Origin: Agrostemma githago
Taxonomy: Eukaryota; Streptophyta; Magnoliopsida; Caryophyllales; Caryophyllaceae
NCBI GenBank assembly: GCA_958450325.1
Contig: OY288241.1
Location: forward strand, 55,872,078-55,936,077
Direction: 5' to 3'
DNA length: 64,000 nt
Below are positions 22,928 to 34,294 of this stretch, in pieces. How positions within the stretch are numbered: position 1 is the first letter of the stretch; the number at the start of each line of letters is the position of its first letter. Both the position numbers and the translations under genes were made by a program. Below the pieces are notes generated by a model. The model was given only the letters and a program-made list of their open reading frames with translations, had not been told where the DNA came from and made no database searches.

Positions 22928-23364
22928 TGAGGCTTGGATAAGGCGAAAATCAAAGTATAGCCGCCCAGGTCAATCGAGGATTACGACCTGGTGGCTGTCC
23001 GGTCGGGTCGTTTTAAGTCTGTTGGACTACGTATTGAGGCTCGTCAGCCAAGGCATAGAAATCATACCTGACGTCCTTACCTGTGGTCGCTTACCGGATC
23101 TCGGGCCCGTGCTTGCTATCTCGTCTTGGGTTCATTATGTTCATGGGCTTTGATTTTTGGATGTGTAAGAATCCGCTCAAATTTGGACTGCCCTCCGAAT
23201 GCTTATGACTCGTTGGGCATGAAAATGTTTGTTTTGTCTTCAGAATGTTTATGACTCGTTAGGCTCAGATTGCCTTCAGGATGCTTATGACCCGTTAGAC
23301 TCAAATTATAAAGTTTGCCTTCGGGATGCCTATGACCCGTCGGGCTCAAGTTAAAAACGTTTGC
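22928..23364 (-). repeat. Tat-N 3' region and tandem array, left part
   Basis: From about 23190 the sequence is the reverse complement of the array at 60170-61590 in Tat-O: units of GCCTTCAGGATGC(C/T)TATGAC(C/T)CGTTAGGCTC type. Athila entered after 23364; 23360-23364 is TTTGC, its target duplication. The minus ORF at 23203-23520 only translates this repeat. Confidence 0.8.
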
Positions 23365-24689
23365 TGATGTGTCGTATTTATATAGCTTTATTCCCTCGAT
23401 TCCGTTGTCTTTTATGGTCGGAACGTGCTCTTTATTGCCGTTTCTTCTAACATTTTGCTTTGAGTGAGTGTTTTTGTAGATTCTACACGATTTCAGGTCT
23501 TTATGTGCATTTACACTCATATCCGGTTAGAAGAACGATCCCGAGACAAAACCCGTGCCTCAAGACGTTTAGGCGAAGAAGAAATGGGAAGTGACGATTC
23601 ATTGGGCCATGGGAAGCGGCCCATTACTTCTTTTATTAGTGCGTGCACGCCAGCCTGCATGTGACCGGCGGCCTGCCAGCCGGCCGGCATGACACACGAG
23701 TATTTTAAGCCAGTTTTTTTAGTGTGTCTCGGACCCTGCATGTGGCAGGCGGCTTGCCAGCCGGCCGGCGTGACACGCAGCCCATTTCTGCCTAATTTTG
23801 TTTAACTAAGGATTTTGTATTATCCTCTAACACCATTTTTCATACTTAGATTATTTTTGCTTAGAAAAAGCTCGTGACTTTTAGGATTCTAGCACTTGGT
23901 TTTCACTCGTACTCGAATTCGGTAATCTCGTTTATGCAATTTTTAGTTTTATATTTTCAATCTTTATCGCAAATTATTTAGTTCGTCGTAATTTTCTCTA
24001 TTTGCAATTTGTTGTTCCGTTTAGTTCGTTAGATTTCCGTTCGTTTATTGCTAGATTTGTTTGCTTCACTTTCAATCATGAATTCCATGTATGCGTATTG
24101 TTGTTCCGTAATTATCATGTGTAGCTAATTTTCTCGCTAGGGTCGAGGGGGATCGATGGATTATTATGCGATTATGCTACTTTGATACTAAATGTATAAT
24201 TATGCTAGTACCATTTTTGCGTGCTTTATTTGTCGATTAATTTGTTAAAGGCCACAACATTTTAATCTGTTTGGGAAATTCTAGTTCTCGTGCGAAAGCC
24301 GAATTAGGATTAGACAACGCGCGATTTGGTAGGAAGTCTAATAAGTTGCGAGAGCCCGTTAGATCATTCCTAGGTTGACACGGTTCGAGAGAACGTGTTA
24401 TAGCCGAATGTTTATGTGTTTATTATTATTGTCGCATAATTGTTGAGCATCTATCTTGAACCCGTGACCTTAGTTTTCATCCCATTGTTAGATTCGATTT
24501 TTATTATCGTCTTTTAGTAGTCTTTTATATATTTTCAATCAATCAACCGTTTAGAGCATTTTAGAATCGCCATAGCTAATAAACGGAAATTGACTGTTTC
24601 CCTGTGGATTCGATACCTTGCTTGCCGCTATCTTCTTGTTAGTAGCATTAGGTTTATCTTGATTGGGTGAGACGATTTAACCCACATCA
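23365..24689 (+). repeat. 5' LTR of Athila
   Basis: 1325 bases, TGATGTG to ACATCA. It contains two GC-rich palindromic modules around GGCCTGCCAGCCGGCCGGC-type sequence (about 23665-23690 and 23745-23775) and the CCCTGTGGATTCGATACC box near the end. Relative to the 3' LTR it carries an insertion of about 14-16 bases near 23640 and lacks short insertions near 24025 and 24405. Small ORFs inside are not conserved genes. Confidence 0.95.
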
Positions 24690-24693
24690 AATT

Positions 24694-24711
24694 TGGCGCC
24701 GTTGCCGGGGA
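24694..24711 (+). promoter_or_regulatory. Primer-binding site, tRNA-Asp
   Basis: TGGCGCCGTTGCCGGGGA is complementary to the 3' end of tRNA-Asp over 18 bases, 4 bases after the LTR. Confidence 0.92.
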
Positions 24712-24817
24712 AACGGTTTTTCTTGTTTTTTTTAGCTTGTTTCTTCTTTGCTCTCTTTTGTCTCAAGGAATTAAAACTCCTTGAGATTGATCTTACTTTT
24801 CTACTGTAGTTTTGCTT

Positions 24818-27327
24818 ATGCCCAGGTCTTTTCGGTCATCAGAGCTTACTCCGTTCGACCCTGAGCCCGAGAAAACCTTTCGTAGGCGACGACAGTTTTG
24901 GAGAGAGATTTTCGCAGCTCCCGATCTTGCGACTTTGGAAGCTATTCATACTGAATTTGTAGCTGAGAATCAGTCCTTTGAAGAGGAACATCAATCTCAG
25001 CCCGAGATCATTTTATCACCCCCTCCGATCATAAAAATGCCGAAGCTTTCTAGTCATTCGGAGCCCGAGCAAACTGCTCTTCCTAAGTTGGTTAAATGAC
25101 CAACTGCCACTCAAGGTACATTTGAGATTCGACCCGCCTTTATCACATTGGTGGAGAAGAATCAATTTGGTGGTGACCCTAAGGAGGATCCTCACAAGCA
25201 TATGAGGATTTTTACCGACTATTGCTCCACGATTCCACTTCCGGCCGGAGTAACTCAAGAAGAAGTCATGGAGATGCTCTTCATGTTCTCGCTACGGGAT
25301 TCCGCTAGGGAGTGAATAACCGATCTTGATAAAGTCACCGAGGGGATCACCGGCTGGAATTCTCTTGCTCTTGCCTTCTACAAGCACTATTACCCTCCAC
25401 AAAAGACGAACATGCTCCGGAGTCAAATCACCAATTTTCGTCAAACTCCGAACGAGAATATTCATGAAGCGTGGGAGCGGTTCAAGAAGCTTGTGAAGGA
25501 ATGCCCGCATCATGGTTTTTTGGTTTGGTTTCTTTGTAACCAATTTTATAACGGGTTGTATGATGATTGCAGGAGTACACTTGATTCGGCATGCAATGGG
25601 CGTTTCCATAGTAATGTGGATGATGATAAGGCTTGGCAAACAATAGAAGAAATGGCATCTCACCACTCCCGATGGGGTAATCCACGTGGTAATACTCGAT
25701 CAAATTCCGGTGAAAGTGGGTCCTCTAATGCCGTGGCCGTTCAATTAGCCGCTTTGGCAAAGAGATTTGATGCATTTGAAGTGTCAAATTCTCAAGGGGG
25801 GGAGGCATGCATCAAGTACATGCCATGCAAGAGTATGCATGTATGCGTTCCGGTGCCGCGTACCATCAAGCTCAGGATTGCCTAGGCTCCATAGAACAGG
25901 TGAATGTGTTCCATTCTATGCGTCCACGTTATCCGTATATGAACCAACCGGGCTATGATGCTTCTCTTTTGTCTTAAAGGAGTACTAATGTCTTGAACCC
26001 GCCTATTACACCAGTATATGTACCCCCACCAAAGCAGCATCTCCTGAATCAGCAGAATTTCCAGAATCAAGGAAATTTTTAAAACCAGCAGAACCAACAG
26101 ATTTTCGGTAATAAAAAGAATTTCCAAAATCAGGGAAATTTTCAGCAGCGACCTCACTCGGGTCAATTTCAACAAAATTTTGGCAATACTAATCAGAATT
26201 TCGGGAATTCTCACCAGAATTTCAGTACTAGTCAGCAGAATTTTTGCCAATCCTCAGCACAAGCTCAAGGTAATTCTTCTTCTTCTTCGAGTTCTAATGA
26301 AATGGCTGAGCTTCGTAATATGATGCAGATGATGGCCAAGACCCAGGAATCTATGATGGCACAAATGCAAAAGAATGATCAAGCTAAGGATAATGCCATC
26401 AGGAATTTGGAGAACCAAGTGGGACACCTTGCCGCGTCACAAGCAATGCGTCAACAAGGTAAACAACCTTCTCAAGGTGATCAACAACATGATACGGCTA
26501 ATGGGATCACTCTTCCTAGTGGCACACACTATGAAGGCTCGTCGATGCCTAAGGATGATACACTGGCCGAGAAGGAGGAGGTTCTAGTGGAAGATGTTAA
26601 TGAGGATGTTATTGTGGAAACTCCAAGTGGTGAGCGAGTTCCACCACCCACTACTCCCGTTCCCACTTCGACTAGCCCAACAATTCAAGTGCCATTCCCG
26701 GGTCGATTGAAGAATCGGAAGGAAGCTACCCAATTTGGTAAGTTCAGGGAGGTTGTGAAGAATTTGCAGGTTACGGTCCCATTTACCGAGCTCATTTTGC
26801 AGGTCTCGTCTTACGCAAAGTTTATGAAGGACATCTTGACTCGGAAGAGAAGCATTGGTGAGGTAGAAACTGTCGCTCTTACTGCAGAGTGTAGTGCATT
26901 TTTACAGAACAAGGCCCCACCAAAGCTAAAGGACCCCGGTAGTTTTTCGATTCCTTGCACTATTGGCACCTTATCGATTGATAAGGCATTATGTGACTTA
27001 GGTGCTAGTGTAAGTGTCATGCCGTACTCCGTTTGTGAAAAACTTAATATGGGTCCTATTAAGTGTACTAGTGTAACTTTGCAGATGGCGGATCGTTCCA
27101 TAAAACGCCCTTTGGGAATTTTAGAAGACGTGCCCGTTAGAGTTGGAATTTTTTTTATCCCGGTTGACTTTATCGTCCTTGACATGGCCGAGGACACTCA
27201 AATTCCCATAATTTTGGGAAGGCCATTTTTGCACACCGCCGGCGCGGTGATTGATGTCAAGAACGGTAAATTGACCTTGGAAGTGGGTGGAGACACCATT
27301 GTTTTCTGCTTAGATAGTACACTTTAG
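24818..27327 (+). pseudogene. Athila gag-protease, with stops and a frameshift
   Basis: Gag forms the virus-like particle core and the protease cuts the polyprotein. Visible parts: an N-terminal acidic/proline-rich segment, the Gag domain (about 25110-25680, with 'WERFKKLVKECP' and 'LCNQFYNGLYDDC'), a Q/N-rich stretch of NQ-NF repeats (about 26040-26250), a coiled-coil-like M/Q-rich segment near 26302-26400, and an aspartic protease with 'DLGASVSVMP' (Asp codon at 26995) and 'IILGRPFL'. Breaks: TGA at 25097 and 25313, a frameshift at the G7 run 25796-25802, TAA at 25975 and 26080, and TAG at 27325. No classical CCHC knuckle was seen. Start ATG 24818 is 107 bases after the PBS. Confidence 0.9.
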
Positions 27328-30300
27328 AACCCGATGGTAACGGATTCTTGTTGCATGATTGATGTTGTGGATGTCTTAGTTCATGATTCAATGGAGGCGT
27401 CCCTTATACGGGACCCCCTAGAGGCTTTGATATGTTTGGAAGCGTGTGCAGGTGATGCTTCCGTTGACTCTGCTGTTGTTGATGCCTTAGAAGCTGCTTT
27501 GGAAGGAAGGATGCTCACGGAGGAGCAAGGTGTCGATGTAACCAACATCGTACACACCTCATTTGCTATTGACATAACCGTTCCGGAGCGTAATCCACTT
27601 CCGTCTCACCTAAAATATGCCTTTTTAGACGATACCGAGCGCTTCCCCGTGATTGTAAGTGCTGATTTAACTGAGCAACAACTTTCTGATTTGTTAGTTG
27701 TTTTGAAGAAAAATAGGAAAGCTTTGGGGTATAGTCTTGATGACTTGAAGGGAATTAGTCCCATTTTCTGTATGCATAGAATAAATCTTGAGGAAGTCAT
27801 CGTCCTTGTGTCCAGGGTCAACGTAAGTTGAACCCGAATATGCAAGAGGTTGTTAAAAAGGAAGTTATGAAATTGTTGGATGCGGGAATTATTTATGCGG
27901 TTCCCGATTCAAAGTGGGTGAGTCCGGTACAAGTTGTACCTAAGAAGGGAGGGACTATTGTGGTCACGAATGAGAAGAATGAGTTAATCCCTACACGAAT
28001 TGTGACGGGATGGAGAATGTGCATAGACTATTGAAAGTTACACACCGCTACACTTAAAGACCATTTCCCATTGCTCTTTATCGACCAAATGCTTGGGAGA
28101 CTAGCTTCTCACAAGTATTTTTGCTATTTAGATGGATATTCGGGATTTTTCCAAATCCCGATACACCCTGCCGACCAAGAAAAGACCACGTTTACTTGTC
28201 CATATGACACTTTTGCATATCGCAGGATGCCATTCGGGCTATGTAACGCACCCGCCACCTTTCAAAGGTGCATGATGAGCATCTTTTCCGACTACATCGA
28301 GTCCATTATGGAAGTGTTTATGGACGACTTTAGTGTGTATGGTATGAGTTTTTCAGCTTGTTTGGCTAACTTGGATACCATTTTAAACCGATGTGTCGAG
28401 GTCAGTTTGGTCTTGAATTGGGAAAAGTGCCATTTTATGGCCACTGAGGGTGTTGTTTTGGGTCATGTGGTCTCCGGAAAGGGCATTCAGGTGGACAAAG
28501 CAAAAGTGCAAGTGATTGAGCAATTGCCCTTGCCGGTTAATGTGAAGGGAGTGAGAAGTTTCCTTGGTCACGCGGGATTTTATCGCCGCTTTATCAAGGA
28601 CTTTTCCAAAATTGCTAAGCCACTTACACAATTTCTCCTAAAGGATGCCTCTTTCGATTTTACTGATGAGTGTGTGGAAGGTTTTAACAGGATTAAGCAG
28701 GCCCTCATTTCTGCTCCGATCATTCAGTCACCGGATTGGAATTTGCCATTCGAGATAATGTGTGATGCGAGTGATTATGCTGTGGGAGCAGTTTTGGGCC
28801 AAAGGAAGGACAAGGTCTTGCATGCTATATACTACGCTAGCAAAACACTTGATAATGCTCAGGTGAATTATGCCACCACCGAGAAGGAGTTTCTAGCTAT
28901 AGTGTATGCTTTGGAAAAGTTCAGAACCTACTTGGTTGGATCGGAAGTCATTGTTTTCACCGATCATGCGGCTCTCAAGTACCTCCTTGCTAAGAAAGAA
29001 GCGAGGCCCCGATTACTTCGATGGATCCTCCTCCTCCAAGAGTTTGATTTATCGATCCGGGATAAGAAGGGAGCGGAAAATGCCGTTGCAGATCATTTAT
29101 CGAGGCTTAGAGTTGAGGAGGACGGAGTTGTCATCCCCATAGATGATTTTTTTCCCGATGATTCTCTCATGGCCTTAACTACCGGTGAAAGCGAAGGACC
29201 TTGGTATGCGGATTACGCTAATTATTTAGTTGGCAAGGTATTACCCTCCGATCTCTCTTATCAACAAAAGAAAAAATTTCTACATGATGTTCGGCAATTT
29301 TTCTGGGATGACCCTTACTTATTTAAGGAGTGTGCCGATGGTATTTTCCGTCGATGTGTCCCTCAATGGGAAGTTCGAGGAGTTCTAGAGAGTTGTCATT
29401 CATCGCCATATGGTGGCCATCATGGACCGAGCCGAACCACGGCTAAGGTCCTCCAGTCGGGTTTTTATTGGCCAACCTTATTCCGGGATGCCCAAGCTTT
29501 TATTATGTCCTGCGATGCATGTCAAAGGACCGGTAATATTTCTAGGAGGCATGAGATGCCTCAAAATGGGATTCTGGAAGTAGAAATTTTTGATGTTTGG
29601 GGTGTAGACTATCAAGGCTCATTCCCGTCATCCAAGGGCAACCGATATATTTTGGTTGCGGTTGATTATGTCTCCAAGTGGGTGGAGGCGGTAGCATCTC
29701 CTGCTAATGATGCTAGAACGGTAATATCTCTGTTTAAAAAGACTACGTTTCCCCGCTTTGGTGTTCCAAGAGCGATTATTAGTGATGGTGGAAGCCATTT
29801 TCATGAGAAGCGACTTGATGCTTTGCTTGCTAAGTACAGTGTCTCTCACCGTACCGGTCTTGCCTACCACCCGCAAACGAGTGGGCAAGTGGAGGTGTCT
29901 AATAGGGAAATCAAGTCTATTCTCCAGAAGGTCGTGTCAAAAGCTCGGAAGGATTGGAGCTCTAAGCTAGATGATACACTATGGGCTTATCGTACCGCCT
30001 TTAAAACGCCTATTGGTACTTCACCTTACCGATTGGTCTATGGCAAGTCAAGCCATTTACCGGTCGAGCTTGAGTACAAGGCTTGGTGGGCGATCAAGGA
30101 GCTTAACTTGGATCCACATTTAAGCGGGGAGAAGAGACTCATGAAATTGAATGAGTTAGAAGAATTCCGTCTTGGTGCCTATGATAGTGCTCGGGTTTAT
30201 AAGGAGCGCACCAAGCGGTGGCATGACAAGCATATCCTTCACCGTGAGTTCGATGTGGGGAATAAGGTATTATTATTCAATTCTAGGCTCTGGTTGTTTC

Positions 30301-30494
30301 CTGGAAAGTTAAAATCTCGTTGGTCCGGACCTTTTTCTGTCACCCATGTGGGTAAATTTGGCTCGATTGAAGTTGAGAGTGATTCGGGTGAACGATTCAA
30401 GGTGAATGGTCAACGATTGAAGTTATATCATGAAGGTGCTCAAGTTGGAGCGATTAAAGTTATACGACTTCATCCCGTTCCCTCATTCCACTAA
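27328..30494 (+). pseudogene. Athila pol: reverse transcriptase-RNase H-integrase
   Basis: The frame breaks near 27800 and at TGA 28032, then stays open for 807 codons (28071-30494). Reverse transcriptase: '[15 protein letters not shown]', '[15 protein letters not shown]' and the catalytic '[10 protein letters not shown]' (Asp at residues 85-86 of the open segment). RNase H: '[13 protein letters not shown]' (D232) and '[10 protein letters not shown]'. Integrase: an H-H-C-C finger ending 'CDACQRTG', then D513, D572 and E608, a D,D(35)E arrangement. The wording of these motifs is typical of Athila. Catalytic residues survive, so decay is limited to the entry region of the reverse transcriptase and to gag. 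It ends at TAA 30492. Confidence 0.95.
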
Positions 30495-31235
30495 ATCTTG
30501 AAACTCATCAAGTCGTGCGGGACTCTAAACCAGCGGTACCGGGAGCAGCCCGAGTATGTAAATAATTTCCCTCATTCTCGTTTTTTTAGATGTTTTAGTG
30601 AGGACGAGAGGAGGGACTAATGTTTTTGGAGATGCGCAGAATCATCTGAAATAACTCGAATTGAAGTTATTGGGAAAAAAGAGAGGAGAAATTCACCATG
30701 CTTGTGATAATATAGCAGGTCGCCTCAGCCTAGGCCTAGGGGGCCTATCGACTCTATGGGCCGAGGTACGAGACGAATTTGAGTTCGACAAGAGTGAATT
30801 GTGCGCCTCAGCCTGTGCCCAGGCCCCCTATTGACTTCAGGGGCCGAGGTACATGGGAAATTAGAGGATATTGGAGCAAAAATCTCGAAATGAATATGAA
30901 AGAATAGAGGGTCAGGCCGGCTAGCAGGCTGCCGGTCCTGACCGGCTGAGCTGTGAGAAAGATTCGATTTAAATAATCGAAAATAATGGGGAAGTGTGTC
31001 AGGCCGGCCAGCCGGCCGCCGGTCTAGACCGGTCGGGTCGCATAACACCCTCCCAAACCCATTTTTTTCGTCATTTGCTCCATTCTTCAGCTCTCCCTCG
31101 CCTCTCTCTTCTCACTCATCCCCCCAAAACCCCAATTTCCCTTATTTCCCAGCATTCATCTTCCCCTTTCTTCACCATCATTCCTCAATATTTTCCCCAT
31201 ATTTTCCCAAGTCTACTACTTTCAGCCGATTTGCA
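30495..31235 (+). promoter_or_regulatory. Spacer between pol and env-like ORF with duplicated GC-rich modules
   Basis: Two copies of a GCCTCAGCC...GGCCGAGGTAC block start at about 30722 and 30806. Two copies of a GTCAGGCCGGC...CCGGTC..GACCGG palindromic module start at about 30911 and 30998. The second pair resembles the GC-rich modules of the LTR. A pyrimidine-rich leader (31060-31200) follows, as expected before a start codon. It may be a promoter or splice region for the downstream ORF. Confidence 0.5.
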
Positions 31236-32804
31236 ATGCCTCCTCTGAACAAGCGCACCAGAAATGACCATGCTCAACCCGACATTGAGCCCGATCCAGT
31301 TTTTTCAGGTGTAATTTTTACCACTATTGACCAAAAGGTACGGTTTCAAAATTTGAGAAAGCGGTCTATTGTTCCAACTCGTTTTATCGATCGTGATGCT
31401 ATGCGAACTTTAGGCTTAGATTCTGCTTTGGAACTATTGTTTAAGGGTGTTGGTATGGGTACATTTTTTACAATGCGTCGTAACACGTATACCCAGCTTA
31501 CATTGGAATTTCTGAGTTCGTTTGAGGTACATAAGAATAGACAGTCTGGTGATATTTCTGTTGAGTTCTGTTTATTGAATACTAGTTTTGCGCTGAGCCT
31601 GACGCAGTTTGGGAATTGTTTTGACCTTAAGGATTATGATGACCGTACACCACCCGAGCATGCTAATTTTAGGGTGGGTGATTTTTGGGAATGTATCGCT
31701 GATGCCCCATACACTACCGCGGGGCATATGAGTTCAAACAATATTCATAATCCTGTTATTAAGGTTTGGCAGAGGTTTATGGGATGGACTATTTTTGCTA
31801 GGAAGGAGCCACATAATGTGCGCACCGAGGAGGTGTCTATTTTGGGCTCGTATTTGCGGCGTAAGCCGAAGGTGTGGCATATTAATATTACCTATCACCT
31901 CGTCCTCCAGTTTAGGAGAATAGCTACGGCCGTTGCCGATGTTCCTATTTATATAGGCGGGTTAGTCACGCAATTAGCTCTTCGGTTGACCGCTTTTAAC
32001 GAAGCGGATCATGATCCGGTCCAGGGCGAGATTACCCTTAGCCTCCGTTATTTGGCTTCTCTTAGCTGGATTTCTTCTAGGCATCAGAATCGTTGGGCTT
32101 GGCTTATTCATGAGCAGGCGACTATTATTTTGCAAGTCGGGTCGGTTTTGTCACTTGAGGCTGATCTGCCTAATTATTTATTACCCGTCGCTGCCCCTAG
32201 CTCTCTTCCCTCGTCGCATGCTGTTACCTATACTCGTCGCCCGACGAGCGAGCCTAGTACTTCCCAGCCCGCCTCTGAGCCCGGTCCATCTCAGCCTGCT
32301 CTCGAGACCACCACTACTACTACTTTTGAGCAGCCTCCTCCACCACCCCAGTATGCTCCCCTCCATCCCGATCTGATTTCATGGATGGAGCGCACGGAGT
32401 TGAGTGCCGGTTCGTCATGTTCTGACTTTGATACTTTTCGCACGGAGACTCGTGCCGACACCGCTGCTACTCACGCTCGTCTAGACAGGTTATATGTTGA
32501 TCAGTGCCTCGGGATGTATCCCGTATATGATGACTATGCTAGGCGTGCGGCTGTGCCACCACATGGCCCTTACCCCTCGTACTTTTCGTGGCCCGTGGGT
32601 GGTTATACCGATCCTTCGATTCATGACGGCTTCCATCTTCACACTGACTATTTCAGTGCCCCGACGGGCCCTGCTTTTGGAGCCGCTAGTGATTTTCAGG
32701 GAGGTGGTTGGTATACGGGTGGTGCATATGGCTCCAGGACTACTGCAGATGATGATATGGAGGATGATGATTTCGGTGATGATGACGATGATGATGATCA
32801 GTAG
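31236..32804 (+). CDS. Athila env-like / ORF-1 family protein
   Basis: Intact 522-codon ORF downstream of pol, in the position of the env-like gene of Athila. Residues about 25-200 resemble the ATHILA ORF-1 family as I recall it: 'RFIDRDAMRTLGL', 'LTLEFLSSFEV' and a following 'F.LT..QF' segment. The middle is rich in P, S and T (about residues 330-400). The C terminus ends in a run of Asp/Glu. No signal peptide or membrane helix is evident, so an envelope role is not supported by what can be seen. ATG 31236 is preferred over upstream in-frame codons, because 30996-31235 reads as a low-complexity leader. Being open while gag and pol are broken makes it notable. Function unknown. Confidence 0.85.
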   Translation: MPPLNKRTRNDHAQPDIEPDPVFSGVIFTTIDQKVRFQNLRKRSIVPTRFIDRDAMRTLGLDSALELLFKGVGMGTFFTMRRNTYTQLTLEFLSSFEVHKNRQSGDISVEFCLLNTSFALSLTQFGNCFDLKDYDDRTPPEHANFRVGDFWECIADAPYTTAGHMSSNNIHNPVIKVWQRFMGWTIFARKEPHNVRTEEVSILGSYLRRKPKVWHINITYHLVLQFRRIATAVADVPIYIGGLVTQLALRLTAFNEADHDPVQGEITLSLRYLASLSWISSRHQNRWAWLIHEQATIILQVGSVLSLEADLPNYLLPVAAPSSLPSSHAVTYTRRPTSEPSTSQPASEPGPSQPALETTTTTTFEQPPPPPQYAPLHPDLISWMERTELSAGSSCSDFDTFRTETRADTAATHARLDRLYVDQCLGMYPVYDDYARRAAVPPHGPYPSYFSWPVGGYTDPSIHDGFHLHTDYFSAPTGPAFGAASDFQGGGWYTGGAYGSRTTADDDMEDDDFGDDDDDDDQ

Positions 32805-34280
32805 CGGATTGCTGATTCCGCTACCTCTTCGTGTATATATTTGGTATGTCTTTTCTCTATCCTCGGTTTTTATTTGTGTTCCCCACCAATTTTGAGTCTG
32901 TATGATATGGACATTGGGGACAATGTCGAGTCTAGCGTGGGGGAGTTTTTAGTATTTCTAGTTTTATTTCCTTGAGTCTTAGTGGTTGTCTATGATACCG
33001 ATTATGCAGCAATGATGATAATTTGCACTCTTTAGGCTACCTACTCATTCTTAATTGGCATTCATTTGACTTTTGTTATGTGGAATAATAATTAATTGAC
33101 AAGTATGCAACCAACTGAGTTATAATGTGTGATTCCCATTTAGACCGACCCTGCATTTAGGCTTTAGCTACAAAATTGGTGAGATTTAGAGCCTCCTGTA
33201 GCCAGTACATTCATATCTGGCTACCACTTAGGTTGTGTGTGTAGGTCTCTTCGTGGAATATGCTATGTCGATACGCATAAGTATGGTGTTTGGCCCTTTA
33301 TTTTGACTAACTTGCCTAGTGATCATTTTTGGGACATTTTCATTTTTCATCTATTTCTATCCATTTTCTCCTTGGCTAAAATATAAAAGAATTCACAAAA
33401 TGAACTACAAAATCAAATTTGCCTACCTAGCCAACCTTGATGAAGTAGGTCACCTAGTGCGTTCTATGCTCGTTATTGTGTGAATATGGAGATTTCAGAT
33501 GGATGTTTGGATATGGTTGAATCTGTTTCAAGGGAGTATGTAGATCTTGTCCGGGTCAATTTTGGTTATTGTATATATTTGCTTCTAATTTCATCAAGCT
33601 TTGAAAAAATCAAAAAAAAAAGAAGAAAAAGAAAAAAATCGAAAAAGAAGAAAAAAAAAAGAAAAAAAATCAAAACAACAAAAAATATGTTATTCTCGTT
33701 ACTTTTATTTTCCATTTACTTGATGAAATTTGAGCGCCCTCTTTTGATTGGTGATTTGTATGATTTGTTTACGGAAGTGGAAGAATTTTTGAGTTGAGCA
33801 TTATCGCACTAGTTAGTTCACTAGCTTGGCTTTAACCTCACATGACCATATCGATTTCCACCTTCTACCTTGTTATCACATCCTTGCCTCCCTTTGTGAT
33901 CTTAGCATGTTTTGTAAAAATTTAGAGGTCGATACCATACTAGATTGCGGGCATATTTCCATGAGTTGGAGTAGTTGAGCGTTTTCATATATATTTCACA
34001 TATACACACCCTTCCTAATTGAGCGATGAGTGGCTCCGTGAGTAGCCTATGCAAGGGCTTTGGTTGAAAATGTGGTTTCTACATATTATGCTTGGTAAAA
34101 TTGTGCATTTGTTGATGGATTATTTTTCCTATTTCCCGTCTTGGAATTCGTTTCTTAGACTTGGTTAGATGTTTGCTATGACGGACTTGAGTATTTGGTT
34201 GCCTATTATTTGCTTTGAGCTGTTTCGGTATTATATTAGTTGTTTTCTTACGGGTCTTGCTTGAGGACAATCAAGGGTTC
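32805..34280 (+). other. Athila 3' untranslated region
   Basis: No gene. A GACATTGGGGACAATGTC palindrome (about 32909-32926) is followed by GCGTGGGGGAG at 32935-32945, a second polypurine-like tract. An A-rich tract lies at 33605-33680; the ORF at 33480-33797 across it is not credible. Both landmarks are common in Athila 3' regions as I recall. Confidence 0.6.
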
Positions 34281-34294
34281 GGTTCGGGGGAGTT
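34281..34294 (+). promoter_or_regulatory. Polypurine tract of Athila
   Basis: GGTTCGGGGGAGTT directly before the 3' LTR start at 34295; it primes plus-strand DNA synthesis. Confidence 0.85.

Noticed and set aside
23203..23520. 105-codon minus ORF
   Set aside because: It translates the Tat-N tandem array and runs across the Athila LTR junction at 23365.
26811..27197. 128-codon minus ORF opposite the Athila protease
   Set aside because: Shadow of the protease reading frame on the other strand.
30996..31235. N-terminal extension of the env-like ORF
   Set aside because: This part reads as a pyrimidine-rich leader coding for biased Ser/Pro/Phe sequence; ATG 31236 begins the conserved part.
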